Assembly (NCBI RefSeq): GCF_000725485.1
Contig: NZ_KL647031.1
Location: 558,001-622,000 of the forward strand
Origin: Nonomuraea candida
GTDB taxonomy: Bacteria; Actinomycetota; Actinomycetes; Streptosporangiales; Streptosporangiaceae
DNA: 64,000 nt
Direction: 5' to 3'
The notes below the pieces were generated by a model that was not told the DNA's origin, did no database searches, and was given only the letters and a program-made list of their open reading frames with translations. The position numbers and the translations under genes are program-made. This document shows positions 16,962 to 25,304 of the stretch, piece by piece; position 1 is the first letter of the stretch; each line of letters begins with the position of its first letter.

Positions 16962-18836
16962 TCATGTGCCGGGCCAGGTTCCGTCGGGGAACGCGCCGGA
17001 CGTGCTGCCGGGCATGACCACCTGGTCGCTCTCGCCCAGGCCCGAGACGACCTCCACGTACTGGTCGCCGCGCACGCCGGTGCGCACCGCCTTCGCCGCG
17101 TCCCGGCCCGAGGCGCGGACCGTGACGACCTGGGTGCCGTCGGCCCGGGTGCGGACGGCGGCGGCCGGCACGTACACGGCGTTCCTGGCCTCGTCCGTGG
17201 TGATCGTCACCGAGGCGGTCTGGCCGAGCATGAGACCGGTGGGCGGGTCGTCGAAGGCGAGGGTGACCGCGTACCGGACGAGCCGGCCGTCCACGGTGGC
17301 CGTCGGAGCGATCGCCGTCACCGTCCCCTGGTGGCGCTCGCCGCTCCGGGTGGCCAGGGTGATCTGTGCCTTCTGGCCGAGCTTGAGCCTGTTCACGTCG
17401 GACTCGGTGACCATGGCGGCCACCTGGAGCTCGTTCAGGTCGCCGAGGCTGATGAAGGTGCCGGTGCCGGCGGCGTCGCCGGGCGCGCCCGCCACCGACA
17501 GGACCGTGCCGGACACGGGGGCCACGATCCGGGTGCCCCGTACGGCGTCGGCGGCCTCCTCCAGGGCGGCCTCGGCCCGGTCCACGCTCGCGGCCGCCTG
17601 CTCCTCACTCATCCCGCTCCCGGCCCCGCCGGTGTCGCCCGTGTCGCCCGTGTTGCCCGTCGCGCTCGTGGCGGTGCGGGCGCAGGAGTCCTGGGCGGGG
17701 CGGTCGCCGGCGCCGGGTCTGGCGGAGGTCTTTCCGGTGGGCCTGCCGCTCGCCGACGGCTTCGCGCTGGTGGCGGGTTTTCCGGTGGCGGGCTTTCCGG
17801 TGGTGGGTGGCTTGCCGGCGGGAGAGGCGGACGGGGAGCCGGTCGCGGAGGGCTGTCCTCCTGGCTGTCCGTTCCCTCCAGGCTGTCCGTTCCCTCCGGT
17901 GCCGCCGTTCCCGGGGCCGGAGGCGTCGCCGGGCCCGCCCGTTCCCCCGCTGGACGCGCCGCCCGTCGGACTGGCGGTGACCGTCTTCGTCGCGGTGGCG
18001 GTGGCGGTGGCGGTGACGGTGACGGTGGTGGTGACAGTGGCAGTGGCGGTTACGGTGACCGTCACGGTGGGTTCCGGGCCGGGGCCGGTGGGGTCAGGGG
18101 CCGGTGTGGTCGTGGGATGCCCGGTGGCAGGCGGGGCCGGGTGTCCGGCCGGGCGTGGGGTACGGCCGAGTGCTGGGCTCGTGCCCGTGCCCGTGCCGGA
18201 ACGCGACCCCGCCCTCTCGTCAGCCGGCGCCGCCGGCCCGAGCGCCCCGCTGGCCCCACCGCCCGTACCGGCTACTGCGTCCCCGGGAACGACGACGCCG
18301 GTGGCCCTGCCCGACGGGGAGGGAACGTTGCCGGTCGTCGGCATCCTCCCGGCGGACGTGGCGCGTCCGGAGGTCGTGGGGTCGGAGGGTGTGGGGCTGG
18401 GCGGGGTGGGTGCGGAAGGGCGGGGGCAGGCTGGCGTGGGGGAGGCGGCGCCGGTGGGGCGGATGGCGGCGGCCGTGCTGGTCGACGCCGTCTTGAGGGC
18501 CTCTTCGGCCGCCGCGAGGTCGGCCTTGGCCGCCGCGTACGCCTCCCGCGCCGCCCGCCCGTCGATCCTGGCCAGGACCTGGCCCTTCGTCACCTTGGCC
18601 CCGGCCTTGACGTACACCTTGGTCAACGTCCCCGGAGAGCCGAACGCCAGGTCCCTGCGCGCGCCGTCCACGGTGTTCCCCGCCGCGCTCACCGAGGCCG
18701 TGACCTGCCCGCGCTGCGCGGCGGCCAGCCGTACCGGGACGGCGGGCGGGGTGTCGTCGCGCAGCGCCAGCGCCAGGCCGGACCCGGCCACGAGCACGGC
18801 CAGGGCGAGCCCGCCCAGCGCGAAAGTCGGTCTCAT
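16962..18836 (-). CDS. HlyD/MacA-like membrane-fusion adaptor with a long disordered insert
   Basis: A 624-residue periplasmic-adaptor-type protein. The N-terminal anchor is at residues 5-25, then a biotinyl-lipoyl half (VKAGAKVTKGQVLARIDG) and the first coiled-coil strand (AAREAYAAAKADLAAAEEALK). About 290 residues of Pro/Thr/Ser/Gly low-complexity sequence follow (roughly 118-405, including long VT/AT runs), then the second strand (EEQAAASVDRAEAALEEAAD), lipoyl half (RIVAPVSGTVL) and beta-barrel/MP domains. ATG 18836 has AGGA 9 nt upstream. It is divergent from a second adaptor gene that heads a MacB-like operon. Confidence 0.8.
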   Translation of the reverse strand: MRPTFALGGLALAVLVAGSGLALALRDDTPPAVPVRLAAAQRGQVTASVSAAGNTVDGARRDLAFGSPGTLTKVYVKAGAKVTKGQVLARIDGRAAREAYAAAKADLAAAEEALKTASTSTAAAIRPTGAASPTPACPRPSAPTPPSPTPSDPTTSGRATSAGRMPTTGNVPSPSGRATGVVVPGDAVAGTGGGASGALGPAAPADERAGSRSGTGTGTSPALGRTPRPAGHPAPPATGHPTTTPAPDPTGPGPEPTVTVTVTATATVTTTVTVTATATATATKTVTASPTGGASSGGTGGPGDASGPGNGGTGGNGQPGGNGQPGGQPSATGSPSASPAGKPPTTGKPATGKPATSAKPSASGRPTGKTSARPGAGDRPAQDSCARTATSATGNTGDTGDTGGAGSGMSEEQAAASVDRAEAALEEAADAVRGTRIVAPVSGTVLSVAGAPGDAAGTGTFISLGDLNELQVAAMVTESDVNRLKLGQKAQITLATRSGERHQGTVTAIAPTATVDGRLVRYAVTLAFDDPPTGLMLGQTASVTITTDEARNAVYVPAAAVRTRADGTQVVTVRASGRDAAKAVRTGVRGDQYVEVVSGLGESDQVVMPGSTSGAFPDGTWPGT

Positions 18837-18920
18837 GAGGGGACATCCTGGCCGGGCGAGATCGCGCCGGCCTGTGAGCACCCTCAGAGTTCCCTGGACG
18901 CCGCGGCGCGGGCGGCGGCT

Positions 18921-18943
18921 GTCAGCGAACGTTCAGCTTGCTC
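18921..18943 (+). promoter_or_regulatory. 11-bp direct repeat upstream of the exporter operon
   Basis: TCAGC occurs at 18922 and 18933 in GTCAGCGAACG-TTCAGCTTGCT, exactly 11 bp apart, 40-60 bp before the adaptor start. The core matches the four-unit array at 16880-16920. It is a likely site for the OmpR-type regulator encoded in the same operon. Confidence 0.5.
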
Positions 18944-18982
18944 CCGGCTGCGGCGCAGCATCGTGTGCGAGGGTCACCGCTC

Positions 18983-20194
18983 GTGAAGGTGTCGATCAGG
19001 CGCAGAGCGCTGATTACCAACGGGGCGCTCACGGCGCTCCTGCTGGGCGGTGCCGGGCTCGCCTACGCGCAGCTCGGCACGGGACAGGCCGCGGGCGAGA
19101 CGACCGTGCGCACGGTGACCGCGGCCCGCGGCTCCGTGACGGCCTCGGTGTCCGCCTCGGGCGCGGTGGAGAGCTCCCGCTCCCGGGCGCTCTCGTTCGG
19201 TACGAGCGGCACCGTGGAACGGATCCACGTCAAGGCGGGCGACAAGGTGGCCAAGGGCGACCTGCTGGCCGAACTGGACGACTCCGCCGCCCAGGAGACC
19301 CTGTCGGCGGCCCGGGCCGACTACCAGAGCGCCCTCGACGACGGGACCGGCACGGCGCGGCTCTACGCCGCCTACGTCAAGGCCCGCAACGCCTACCGGG
19401 AGGCGCGCCGCGCGGTCGCCGCGACCGTGCTGAAGGCGCCGTTCGACGGCACGGTGACGGCGGTGAACGGCTCGGTCGGCGGCACGGCCACCGGCTCGGG
19501 CTCAGGCACAGGCTCAAGCACCGGCTCGGGCTCAAGCACCGGCTCAAGCACCGGCTCAAGCACCGGCTCGGGCTCGGGCGGGCAGGGCGCGGCGGGCGGT
19601 TCCGCGAGCACGTCAGGCACCGGAGGGTTCGTCGAGCTGGCCGACACCACCAGGCTGCGCCTCGTCGGCACCTTCACCGAGTCGGACGTCGGCAAGCTGG
19701 AGCAGGGCCAGCAGGCCACGATCACGTTCGACGCGCTGCCCGGCGTGACCGCCACCGGCCGGGTCACCCAGATCGAGCCGGTCGCCACCACCAGCGACAA
19801 CGTCGTGCGCTACCCGGTCACGGTCACCTTCACCCAGGTCCCCGGCCAGGTGAGGCTGGGCCAGACCGCCACCGTCGAGGTCGTGGTCGGCCGGGCGGAG
19901 AACGTCGTCACCGTCCCCTCCACGGCGGTCTCCACCAGCGGCGGCCGGACCACGGTGACCGTGCTGAAGGACGGGCGGCAGACCACGACGCCGGTCGAGG
20001 TCGGCGTGCGCGGCACCGCGCTCACGGAGATCAGGTCCGGAGTGTCCGAGGGCGACCGGATCGTGCCCCCGTCCACCACGGGCGGCGCCACCGGCACCAC
20101 AGGCAACGGCGGCGACCGGCGGCAGCTCGGCGGCGGCGGGTTCCCCGGAGGCGGCATGCCCGGGGGCGGCGGGATGCCCGGGGGCGGGCGATGA
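18983..20194 (+). CDS. MacA-like membrane-fusion adaptor
   Basis: A 403-residue adaptor, first gene of a six-gene operon. It has an N-terminal membrane anchor (residues 8-27), a lipoyl half (VKAGDKVAKGDLLAELDD), a short hairpin, a second lipoyl half (LKAPFDGTVTAVNGSVGG), then a Gly/Ser/Thr repeat tract (about residues 169-213) and beta-barrel domains (VELADTTRLRLVGTFTESDV). The C-terminus is Gly/Met-rich. GTG 18983 follows GAGGG by 9 nt. It should link the ATPase/permease encoded next to an extracytoplasmic step; in a Gram-positive there is no TolC, so its partner outside the membrane is unclear. Confidence 0.85.
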   Translation: MKVSIRRRALITNGALTALLLGGAGLAYAQLGTGQAAGETTVRTVTAARGSVTASVSASGAVESSRSRALSFGTSGTVERIHVKAGDKVAKGDLLAELDDSAAQETLSAARADYQSALDDGTGTARLYAAYVKARNAYREARRAVAATVLKAPFDGTVTAVNGSVGGTATGSGSGTGSSTGSGSSTGSSTGSSTGSGSGGQGAAGGSASTSGTGGFVELADTTRLRLVGTFTESDVGKLEQGQQATITFDALPGVTATGRVTQIEPVATTSDNVVRYPVTVTFTQVPGQVRLGQTATVEVVVGRAENVVTVPSTAVSTSGGRTTVTVLKDGRQTTTPVEVGVRGTALTEIRSGVSEGDRIVPPSTTGGATGTTGNGGDRRQLGGGGFPGGGMPGGGGMPGGGR

Positions 20195-21015
20195 CGGCCG
20201 GCCTGCGCGTCGTGGACCCGGTGCCGGTCCTGCGGGTGCGGAACCTGGTCAAGGAGTACGGCGAGGGCGACGCCAGGGTACGCGCCCTGCGCGGCGTCGA
20301 CCTGGACGTCCAGCAGGGGGACTACGTGGCCATCATGGGCGCCTCCGGCTCCGGCAAGTCCACGCTCATGAACATCCTGGGCTGCCTCGACGTGCCGACC
20401 TCCGGCACGTACCTCATCGACGGCACCGACGTGGGCCGGCTCGACGAGCACCGGCTCGCCGTCCTGCGCAACCGCCGGGTCGGCTTCGTCTTCCAGTCGT
20501 TCAACCTGATCCCGCGCATGAGCGCGCTGGCCAACGTGGAGCTGCCGCTCGTGTACGGCGGGGTCGCCCCGGCCGAGCGGCGCGCCAGGGCGCTGGCCGC
20601 GCTGGAGCGGGTCGGCCTGACCGACCGGGTGCACCACGAGCCGAACCAGCTCTCCGGCGGCCAGCAGCAGCGCGTCGCCGTCGCCAGGGCCCTGGTCACC
20701 GCGCCCGCGCTGCTGCTTGCCGACGAGCCCACCGGCAACCTGGACACCGCCTCCACCAATGACGTCCTGGAGATCATGGACCGCCTCAGTGCGGCCGGCC
20801 GCACGATCGTGCTCATCACGCACGAGGACGACGTGGCCGGGCACGCCAAGCGGGTGATCAGGCTGGTGGACGGCGAGATCGTGGAGGACCGCCGCCAGGC
20901 CCCGGTGGACGGCCCCCCGCCCCGCCTGCCCGCGACGGAGAGCACCGCCATACGGCGACCCGGGGAAGAGGCGGCTCCGCGCCCGTCCGGGTCCGAGGGG
21001 ACGGCTCCGGCGTGA
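20191..21015 (+). CDS. ABC exporter ATP-binding protein (MacB/LolD type)
   Basis: A 274-residue ATPase. Motifs: Walker A MGASGSGKST, Q-loop FVFQSFNLIPRMSALANVELP, signature LSGGQQQRVAVARAL, Walker B LLLADEPTGNLD, and H-loop ITHE. The ADEPTGNLD form is typical of the MacB/FtsE/LolD group. A C-terminal tail of about 40 Pro-rich residues is unusual. It overlaps the adaptor stop (ATGA) and the permease start (GTGA), so translation is coupled. Confidence 0.93.
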   Translation: MTAGLRVVDPVPVLRVRNLVKEYGEGDARVRALRGVDLDVQQGDYVAIMGASGSGKSTLMNILGCLDVPTSGTYLIDGTDVGRLDEHRLAVLRNRRVGFVFQSFNLIPRMSALANVELPLVYGGVAPAERRARALAALERVGLTDRVHHEPNQLSGGQQQRVAVARALVTAPALLLADEPTGNLDTASTNDVLEIMDRLSAAGRTIVLITHEDDVAGHAKRVIRLVDGEIVEDRRQAPVDGPPPRLPATESTAIRRPGEEAAPRPSGSEGTAPA

Positions 21016-22298
21016 ACCAGGTCGAGATCCTCCGCTTCGCGCTGCGCGGCCTGCTGGCCAGCAAGCTGCGCAGCGCGCTGACCACGCTCGGCATCCTCAT
21101 CGGCGTCGCGGCGGTCATCATGCTGGTCGCGGTGGGCGAGGGCTCCTCGCGGAGCATCCAGCAGAACATCCAGCGCCTCGGCGCGAACACGCTGACGATC
21201 TCCCCGTCCTTCTCGGGAGGCTCGGGCGGCGGCGGAGGCGGGGCGATCCGCGCTCCCGGCGGCGGCGGCGGTGGCCTTGGCGGAGGCGGTGGCGGCAACA
21301 CGGGGCCGCGCACGCAGGCCAGGCAGCTCACCCTGGCCGACGCCCAGGCGCTGACCGACAAGACGCTCGCCCCCTCGGTCAAGAGCGTCTCGCCGGTGGC
21401 GACCGTCTCCTCCGCCACCGCCTCGTACGGCGCCGCCTCCCATGCCATCGCCCAGTTCGTCGGCACGTACCCCAGCTACTTCGAGGCCGTCAACAAGCCC
21501 GTCGCCCGGGGCTCGTACTTCTTCAACGACGACGTGCTGGCCGCCAGGAAGGTCGTGGTGCTCGGCCGGACGGTGGCGGCGGAGCTGTTCGGCACGGCCG
21601 ACCCGATCGGCAGGCAGGTCAGCGTGTCGGGGGTGCCGTTCACGGTCGTCGGCGTGCTGAAGGAGAGCGGGGCCGGCGGCTTGCAGGACGCCGACGACGT
21701 GGCGATCGCGCCGCTGCCCGCCGTACAGCAGAGCCTGAGCGGGTTCGGCCCGCTCGGCCAGATCGTCGTGCAGGCCACCGGCGCCGAGGCCACCACGACG
21801 GCGCAGGCCGAGGTCACGGCCATCCTCAACCAGCGGCACGGCGTCACGAGCGCGAACCCCGACTACCGCGTGCTCAACCAGGCCGCCCTCCAGGAGACCG
21901 TCAGCGAGGCGACCGGCACCTTCACCGTGCTGCTGGGCGCCGTCGCCGCGATCTCGCTGCTCGTGGGCGGGATCGGCATCACCAACATCATGCTGGTGAC
22001 GGTCACCGAGCGCACCCGCGAGATCGGCATCCGCAAGGCCGTCGGCGCGCCCAGGAGCGCCATCCTGGGCCAGTTCCTGGTGGAGGCCACGCTGCTGAGC
22101 CTGGTCGGCGGGCTGTCGGGGGTGCTGGTGGCGTTCGTGGGCACCCGGTTCACCATCGCCGGCATCGAGCCGGTGCTCGTGCCGTCGTCGGTGGCGCTGG
22201 CGCTGGGCGTCTCGCTGGCCATCGGGCTGTTCTTCGGCAGTTATCCCGCCAACCGGGCGGCCAAGCTCAGGCCCATCCAGGCCCTGCGCCATGAGTGA
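21012..22298 (+). CDS. MacB-like ABC exporter permease
   Basis: A 428-residue FtsX/MacB-family permease. One N-terminal membrane helix (LTTLGILIGVAAVIMLVAVG) is followed by a large MacB_PCD extracytoplasmic domain, then three C-terminal helices in the FtsX domain. The conserved coupling loop ERTREIGIRKAVGAPRSAI is intact. A Gly-rich insert (about residues 70-97) sits in the extracytoplasmic domain. It works with the ATPase and adaptor in exporting an unknown compound or as a mechanotransmitter. Confidence 0.92.
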   Translation: MNQVEILRFALRGLLASKLRSALTTLGILIGVAAVIMLVAVGEGSSRSIQQNIQRLGANTLTISPSFSGGSGGGGGGAIRAPGGGGGGLGGGGGGNTGPRTQARQLTLADAQALTDKTLAPSVKSVSPVATVSSATASYGAASHAIAQFVGTYPSYFEAVNKPVARGSYFFNDDVLAARKVVVLGRTVAAELFGTADPIGRQVSVSGVPFTVVGVLKESGAGGLQDADDVAIAPLPAVQQSLSGFGPLGQIVVQATGAEATTTAQAEVTAILNQRHGVTSANPDYRVLNQAALQETVSEATGTFTVLLGAVAAISLLVGGIGITNIMLVTVTERTREIGIRKAVGAPRSAILGQFLVEATLLSLVGGLSGVLVAFVGTRFTIAGIEPVLVPSSVALALGVSLAIGLFFGSYPANRAAKLRPIQALRHE

Positions 22299-22327
22299 CC
22301 CCGCCGCACGAGTAAGGAGACAAGGAC

Positions 22328-22921
22328 ATGGACAAGCTGGACTCCTCGCCGTTCTCCGGCGACCTGCGGGAGGAGCTCGCCGTCCAGCCCGCCCAGGGCG
22401 CCTCGAAGCTCACGCTGGCGCTCGGCGCCGGGGTCGTCCTGGTGGCCGGCATCCTGATCGGCATCCAGGCGGCGAGCTGGTCGGCCCCCGCCGACGTGCC
22501 CCCGCAGGCGGCCGGCGCGCAACGCCAGCCGGGCGGGTACGGCGGCCAGGGCGGCGAGGCCGGGTACGGCCGGCCCGACCGGCAGCCCGGCACGGGCCGG
22601 CAGGACGGTACGGGTCAGCCGGGCGGCACGGGACAGCAGGACGGCACGGGTCAGCCGGGCGGTGGCGCGGGTGCCACCGTCGGCACCGTCGAGAAGGTCG
22701 AGGGCGGCAAGGTCTACGTCAAGACCGCGGACGGCGCCACCGTCACGGTGACCACGACCGACCGGACGACCGTGCGGGTCTCGAAGCCCGGTAAGGTCTC
22801 TGACCTGGAGGCCGGCACCACGGTCGTGGTGCGCGGGCAGCAGGGCGACGACGGCGCGGTCGCGGCCGCGTCGATCAGCCAGGGAGGCGGACAGGGATTC
22901 CAGGGGGGAGGCCCGCGATGA
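22328..22921 (+). CDS. Single-pass membrane protein with DUF5666-like domain
   Basis: A 197-residue protein: a short cytoplasmic N-terminus, one transmembrane helix (about residues 36-54), a Gln/Gly/Pro-rich linker with repeated DGTGQPGG-type units, then a small beta domain (GTVEKVEGGKVYVKTADG, RVSKPGKVSDLEAGTTVVVR) that resembles DUF5666. AAGGAGACAAGG precedes ATG 22328. It lies between the permease and the response regulator, overlapping the latter by four bases, so it is part of the exporter/two-component unit, perhaps as an extracytoplasmic accessory. Function unknown. Confidence 0.75.
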   Translation: MDKLDSSPFSGDLREELAVQPAQGASKLTLALGAGVVLVAGILIGIQAASWSAPADVPPQAAGAQRQPGGYGGQGGEAGYGRPDRQPGTGRQDGTGQPGGTGQQDGTGQPGGGAGATVGTVEKVEGGKVYVKTADGATVTVTTTDRTTVRVSKPGKVSDLEAGTTVVVRGQQGDDGAVAAASISQGGGQGFQGGGPR

Positions 22922-23610
22922 GCGAGGCCGAGGCCAGGCTGCTGGTGGTCGATGACGAGCCCAACATCAGGGAGTTGTTCTCGGCCAGCCTGCGCATGGC
23001 CGGGTTCGAGGTCCTGACCGCGGCCGACGGCATGGAGGCCCTGCGGGTGGCGGAGGAGAGCACCCCCGACCTGGTGATGCTCGACGTCATGCTGCCCGAC
23101 CTGGACGGCCTGGCGGTCGCGGGAAGGCTGCGGTCCCGCGGCCGCCGGGTCCCGGTCCTGTTCGTGACCGCCAAGGACACGCCGGAGGACCGGATCGCCG
23201 GGCTGGGGCTCGGCGAGGACTACGTGACCAAGCCGTTCAGCCTGGAGGAGGTCATCGCCCGGATCAGGGCGGTGCTGCGCAGGACCCGCCGCGGCGCGCC
23301 GCCGCCGAACCGGCTGCGGGTGGCCGACCTGGAGCTGGACGAGGAGAGCCACGAGGTCTGGCGCGACGGCGTCGCGGTGCGGCTGTCGCCCACCGAGTTC
23401 CGGCTGCTGCGCTACTTCATGCTCAACGTGGGCCGGGTGCTGTCGAAGACGCAGATCCTCGACCACGTCTGGAACGGCGACTGGCGCACCGACGTCGGCC
23501 TCGTCGAGTCGTACGTCTCCTACCTGCGTCGCAAGGTCGACACCGGCGAACGGAAATACCTGCACACCCTGCGCGGGGTCGGCTACATCCTGCGCCCGCC
23601 GCGCCTATGA
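22918..23610 (+). CDS. OmpR/PhoB-family response regulator
   Basis: A 230-residue regulator. The receiver domain (residues 1-120) has the acidic pair DDE near residue 11, phospho-acceptor Asp56 in MLDVMLPDLDG, and Lys in YVTKPFS. The winged-helix output domain shows LSPTEFRLLRYFMLN and VESYVSYLRRKVD. It overlaps its upstream gene and the histidine kinase downstream, and likely controls this exporter operon through the 11-bp TCAGC repeats upstream of the adaptor gene. Confidence 0.94.
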   Translation: MSEAEARLLVVDDEPNIRELFSASLRMAGFEVLTAADGMEALRVAEESTPDLVMLDVMLPDLDGLAVAGRLRSRGRRVPVLFVTAKDTPEDRIAGLGLGEDYVTKPFSLEEVIARIRAVLRRTRRGAPPPNRLRVADLELDEESHEVWRDGVAVRLSPTEFRLLRYFMLNVGRVLSKTQILDHVWNGDWRTDVGLVESYVSYLRRKVDTGERKYLHTLRGVGYILRPPRL

Positions 23611-25304
23611 GCCGGCGCGGGAGACGGCTCCACCCGGGCCGGATCAGGAGACAGCTCTCCCGGGCGCCGCTCTGGCTGCGCCTGGTCTCGGCCACCCTCC
23701 TGCTGGTCACCCTCGCCATCACGCTGACCGGTTTGTTCGCCGTGCGGCTGCTGCGCAGCTACCTGGTCGAGCGGGTGGACCAGCAACTCCGCGTGGCCAC
23801 CGTGCCGCGCGACCCGCCCCCGCCGCCCGACCCGCGCCCCGACGGCCGGCCGCAACGCTACTTCGGCCTGTTCCACGGGGTGCTGCTGGGGCCGGGCGGC
23901 GACCCGGTCAGGACCATCAGCGAGTCCACCGAGGAGCACACGCCCGACCTGCCCCGCCTGACCCTCCGCCAGGTCATCGAGCTGCGGGGCCGGCCCTTCA
24001 CCGTGGAGTCCCGGGACGCCGGCGGGCCGAGCTGGCGGGTCGTCGCCGTGCCGACGCGCGACGGCCACAGCCGCCTGACGGCCATCAGCCTGGCCAACGT
24101 GGACGCGACGGTCTCCCAGCTCGGCCTGATCGTGGCCGTCGGCGGCGGGGGCACGCTGGCCGTGCTCGGGTTCGCCTGCTACTGGCTGGTACGCCGCAGC
24201 CTGCGCCCCCTCCGCGAGATCGCGCGTACCGCGAACGACATCGCCGGCGGGGACCTGTCGCGGCGCGTGCCGCTCTGGGCCGGCACCACCGAGGTCGGCA
24301 AGCTCGGCCGCTCGCTCAACACCATGCTCGCCCAGATCGAGGTGGCGGTGCGCGAGCGCGAGGAGGCCGCCGAGGCCGCCCGCGAGTCCGCCACGGCCGC
24401 CCGCGAGTCGGCGACGGCCGCCAGGCGCTCGGAGGAGCTGATGCGCCGGTTCATGGCCGACGCCTCCCACGAGCTGCGCACGCCGCTGACCTCGATCAGG
24501 GGCTTCGCCGAGCTGTACCGGCTGGGGGAGGAGAAGGACCTGGCCGAGGCCGTACGGCTGCTGGGCCGCATCGAGGGGCAGGCGGCCAGGATGGGGCTGC
24601 TGGTGGAGGACATGCTGCTGCTGGCCCGGCTCGACCAGCGGCGCGCGCTGGACCTGCGGCCCGTGGACCTGCTCAGCCTGGCCGCCACCGCCGTCATCGA
24701 CGCCCAGACCCTGGCGCCCGACAGGAGGATCGAGCTGGTGCGCCTGTACGGCGGCGAGGGCGAGGTGCTCGTGACCGGGGACGAGACGCGGCTGGCGCAG
24801 GTGCTCAACAACCTCGTCACCAACGCGCTCACCCACACCCCGCCCGGCACCCCGTTCCAGGTCCGGGTCGGCATCCGCGACGGCGGCGGGGCCGGCGACG
24901 GGGCCGGCGACGGGGCTGGTGACGGGGCCGGGGACGCCGGCGGCGCCGGGAGGGGTGGCGACGGGGGACAGGCCGTGCTGGAGGTGGCCGACGAGGGGCC
25001 GGGGTTCACGCCGGAGGTGGCCGAGCGGGTGTTCGAGCGCTTCTACCGCGCCGACCCGGCACGCAGCGCCGGCGGGTCGGGGCTGGGGCTGTCGATCGCG
25101 GCCACGCTGGTGGAGGCGCACGGGGGGATCATCGTGGCGGAGAGCGAGCCCGGCAAGGGCGCCCTGTTCCGGGTCATCCTCCCGGTACGACCCGACCCCG
25201 GAGCCGAGCGCGAACCGGAACCCGACCCCGGTTCCGGTTCCGGTTCCGGTTCCGGTTCCGGCTCCGGTTTCAGGGCCGGGCCCGGGGGTCAGCCGAAGGC
25301 GTAG
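23607..25304 (+). CDS. Sensor histidine kinase
   Basis: A 565-residue membrane kinase cognate to the OmpR-type regulator. It has two membrane helices (about residues 27-51 and 173-195) around an extracytoplasmic sensor of about 120 residues, HAMP, an Ala/Glu-rich linker with repeats of ARESATA, HisKA (phospho-His288 in ASHELRTPLTSI), and HATPase with N-box LNNLVTNALTHT and G-boxes DEGPGF and GGSGLGLSI. A Gly/Asp/Ala repeat (GDGAGDGAGDGAGD) interrupts the ATPase domain before its D-box. The C-terminus ends in a (GS)n tract encoded by a hexamer repeat. Its last 16 bases overlap the convergent FG-GAP gene. Confidence 0.92.
   Translation: MSRRGRRLHPGRIRRQLSRAPLWLRLVSATLLLVTLAITLTGLFAVRLLRSYLVERVDQQLRVATVPRDPPPPPDPRPDGRPQRYFGLFHGVLLGPGGDPVRTISESTEEHTPDLPRLTLRQVIELRGRPFTVESRDAGGPSWRVVAVPTRDGHSRLTAISLANVDATVSQLGLIVAVGGGGTLAVLGFACYWLVRRSLRPLREIARTANDIAGGDLSRRVPLWAGTTEVGKLGRSLNTMLAQIEVAVREREEAAEAARESATAARESATAARRSEELMRRFMADASHELRTPLTSIRGFAELYRLGEEKDLAEAVRLLGRIEGQAARMGLLVEDMLLLARLDQRRALDLRPVDLLSLAATAVIDAQTLAPDRRIELVRLYGGEGEVLVTGDETRLAQVLNNLVTNALTHTPPGTPFQVRVGIRDGGGAGDGAGDGAGDGAGDAGGAGRGGDGGQAVLEVADEGPGFTPEVAERVFERFYRADPARSAGGSGLGLSIAATLVEAHGGIIVAESEPGKGALFRVILPVRPDPGAEREPEPDPGSGSGSGSGSGSGFRAGPGGQPKA
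25230..25271. repeat. GGTTCC hexamer microsatellite in the kinase C-terminus
   Basis: Five exact GGTTCC units plus two degenerate ones encode the Gly-Ser run at the end of the histidine kinase. Length change in steps of 6 bp would keep the frame. Confidence 0.9.

Noticed and set aside
16257..18986. Long plus-strand frame across phoD and the adaptor gene
   Set aside because: It combines an out-of-frame reading of phoD with the complement of the adaptor's repeats; no start signal and no homology-like motifs.
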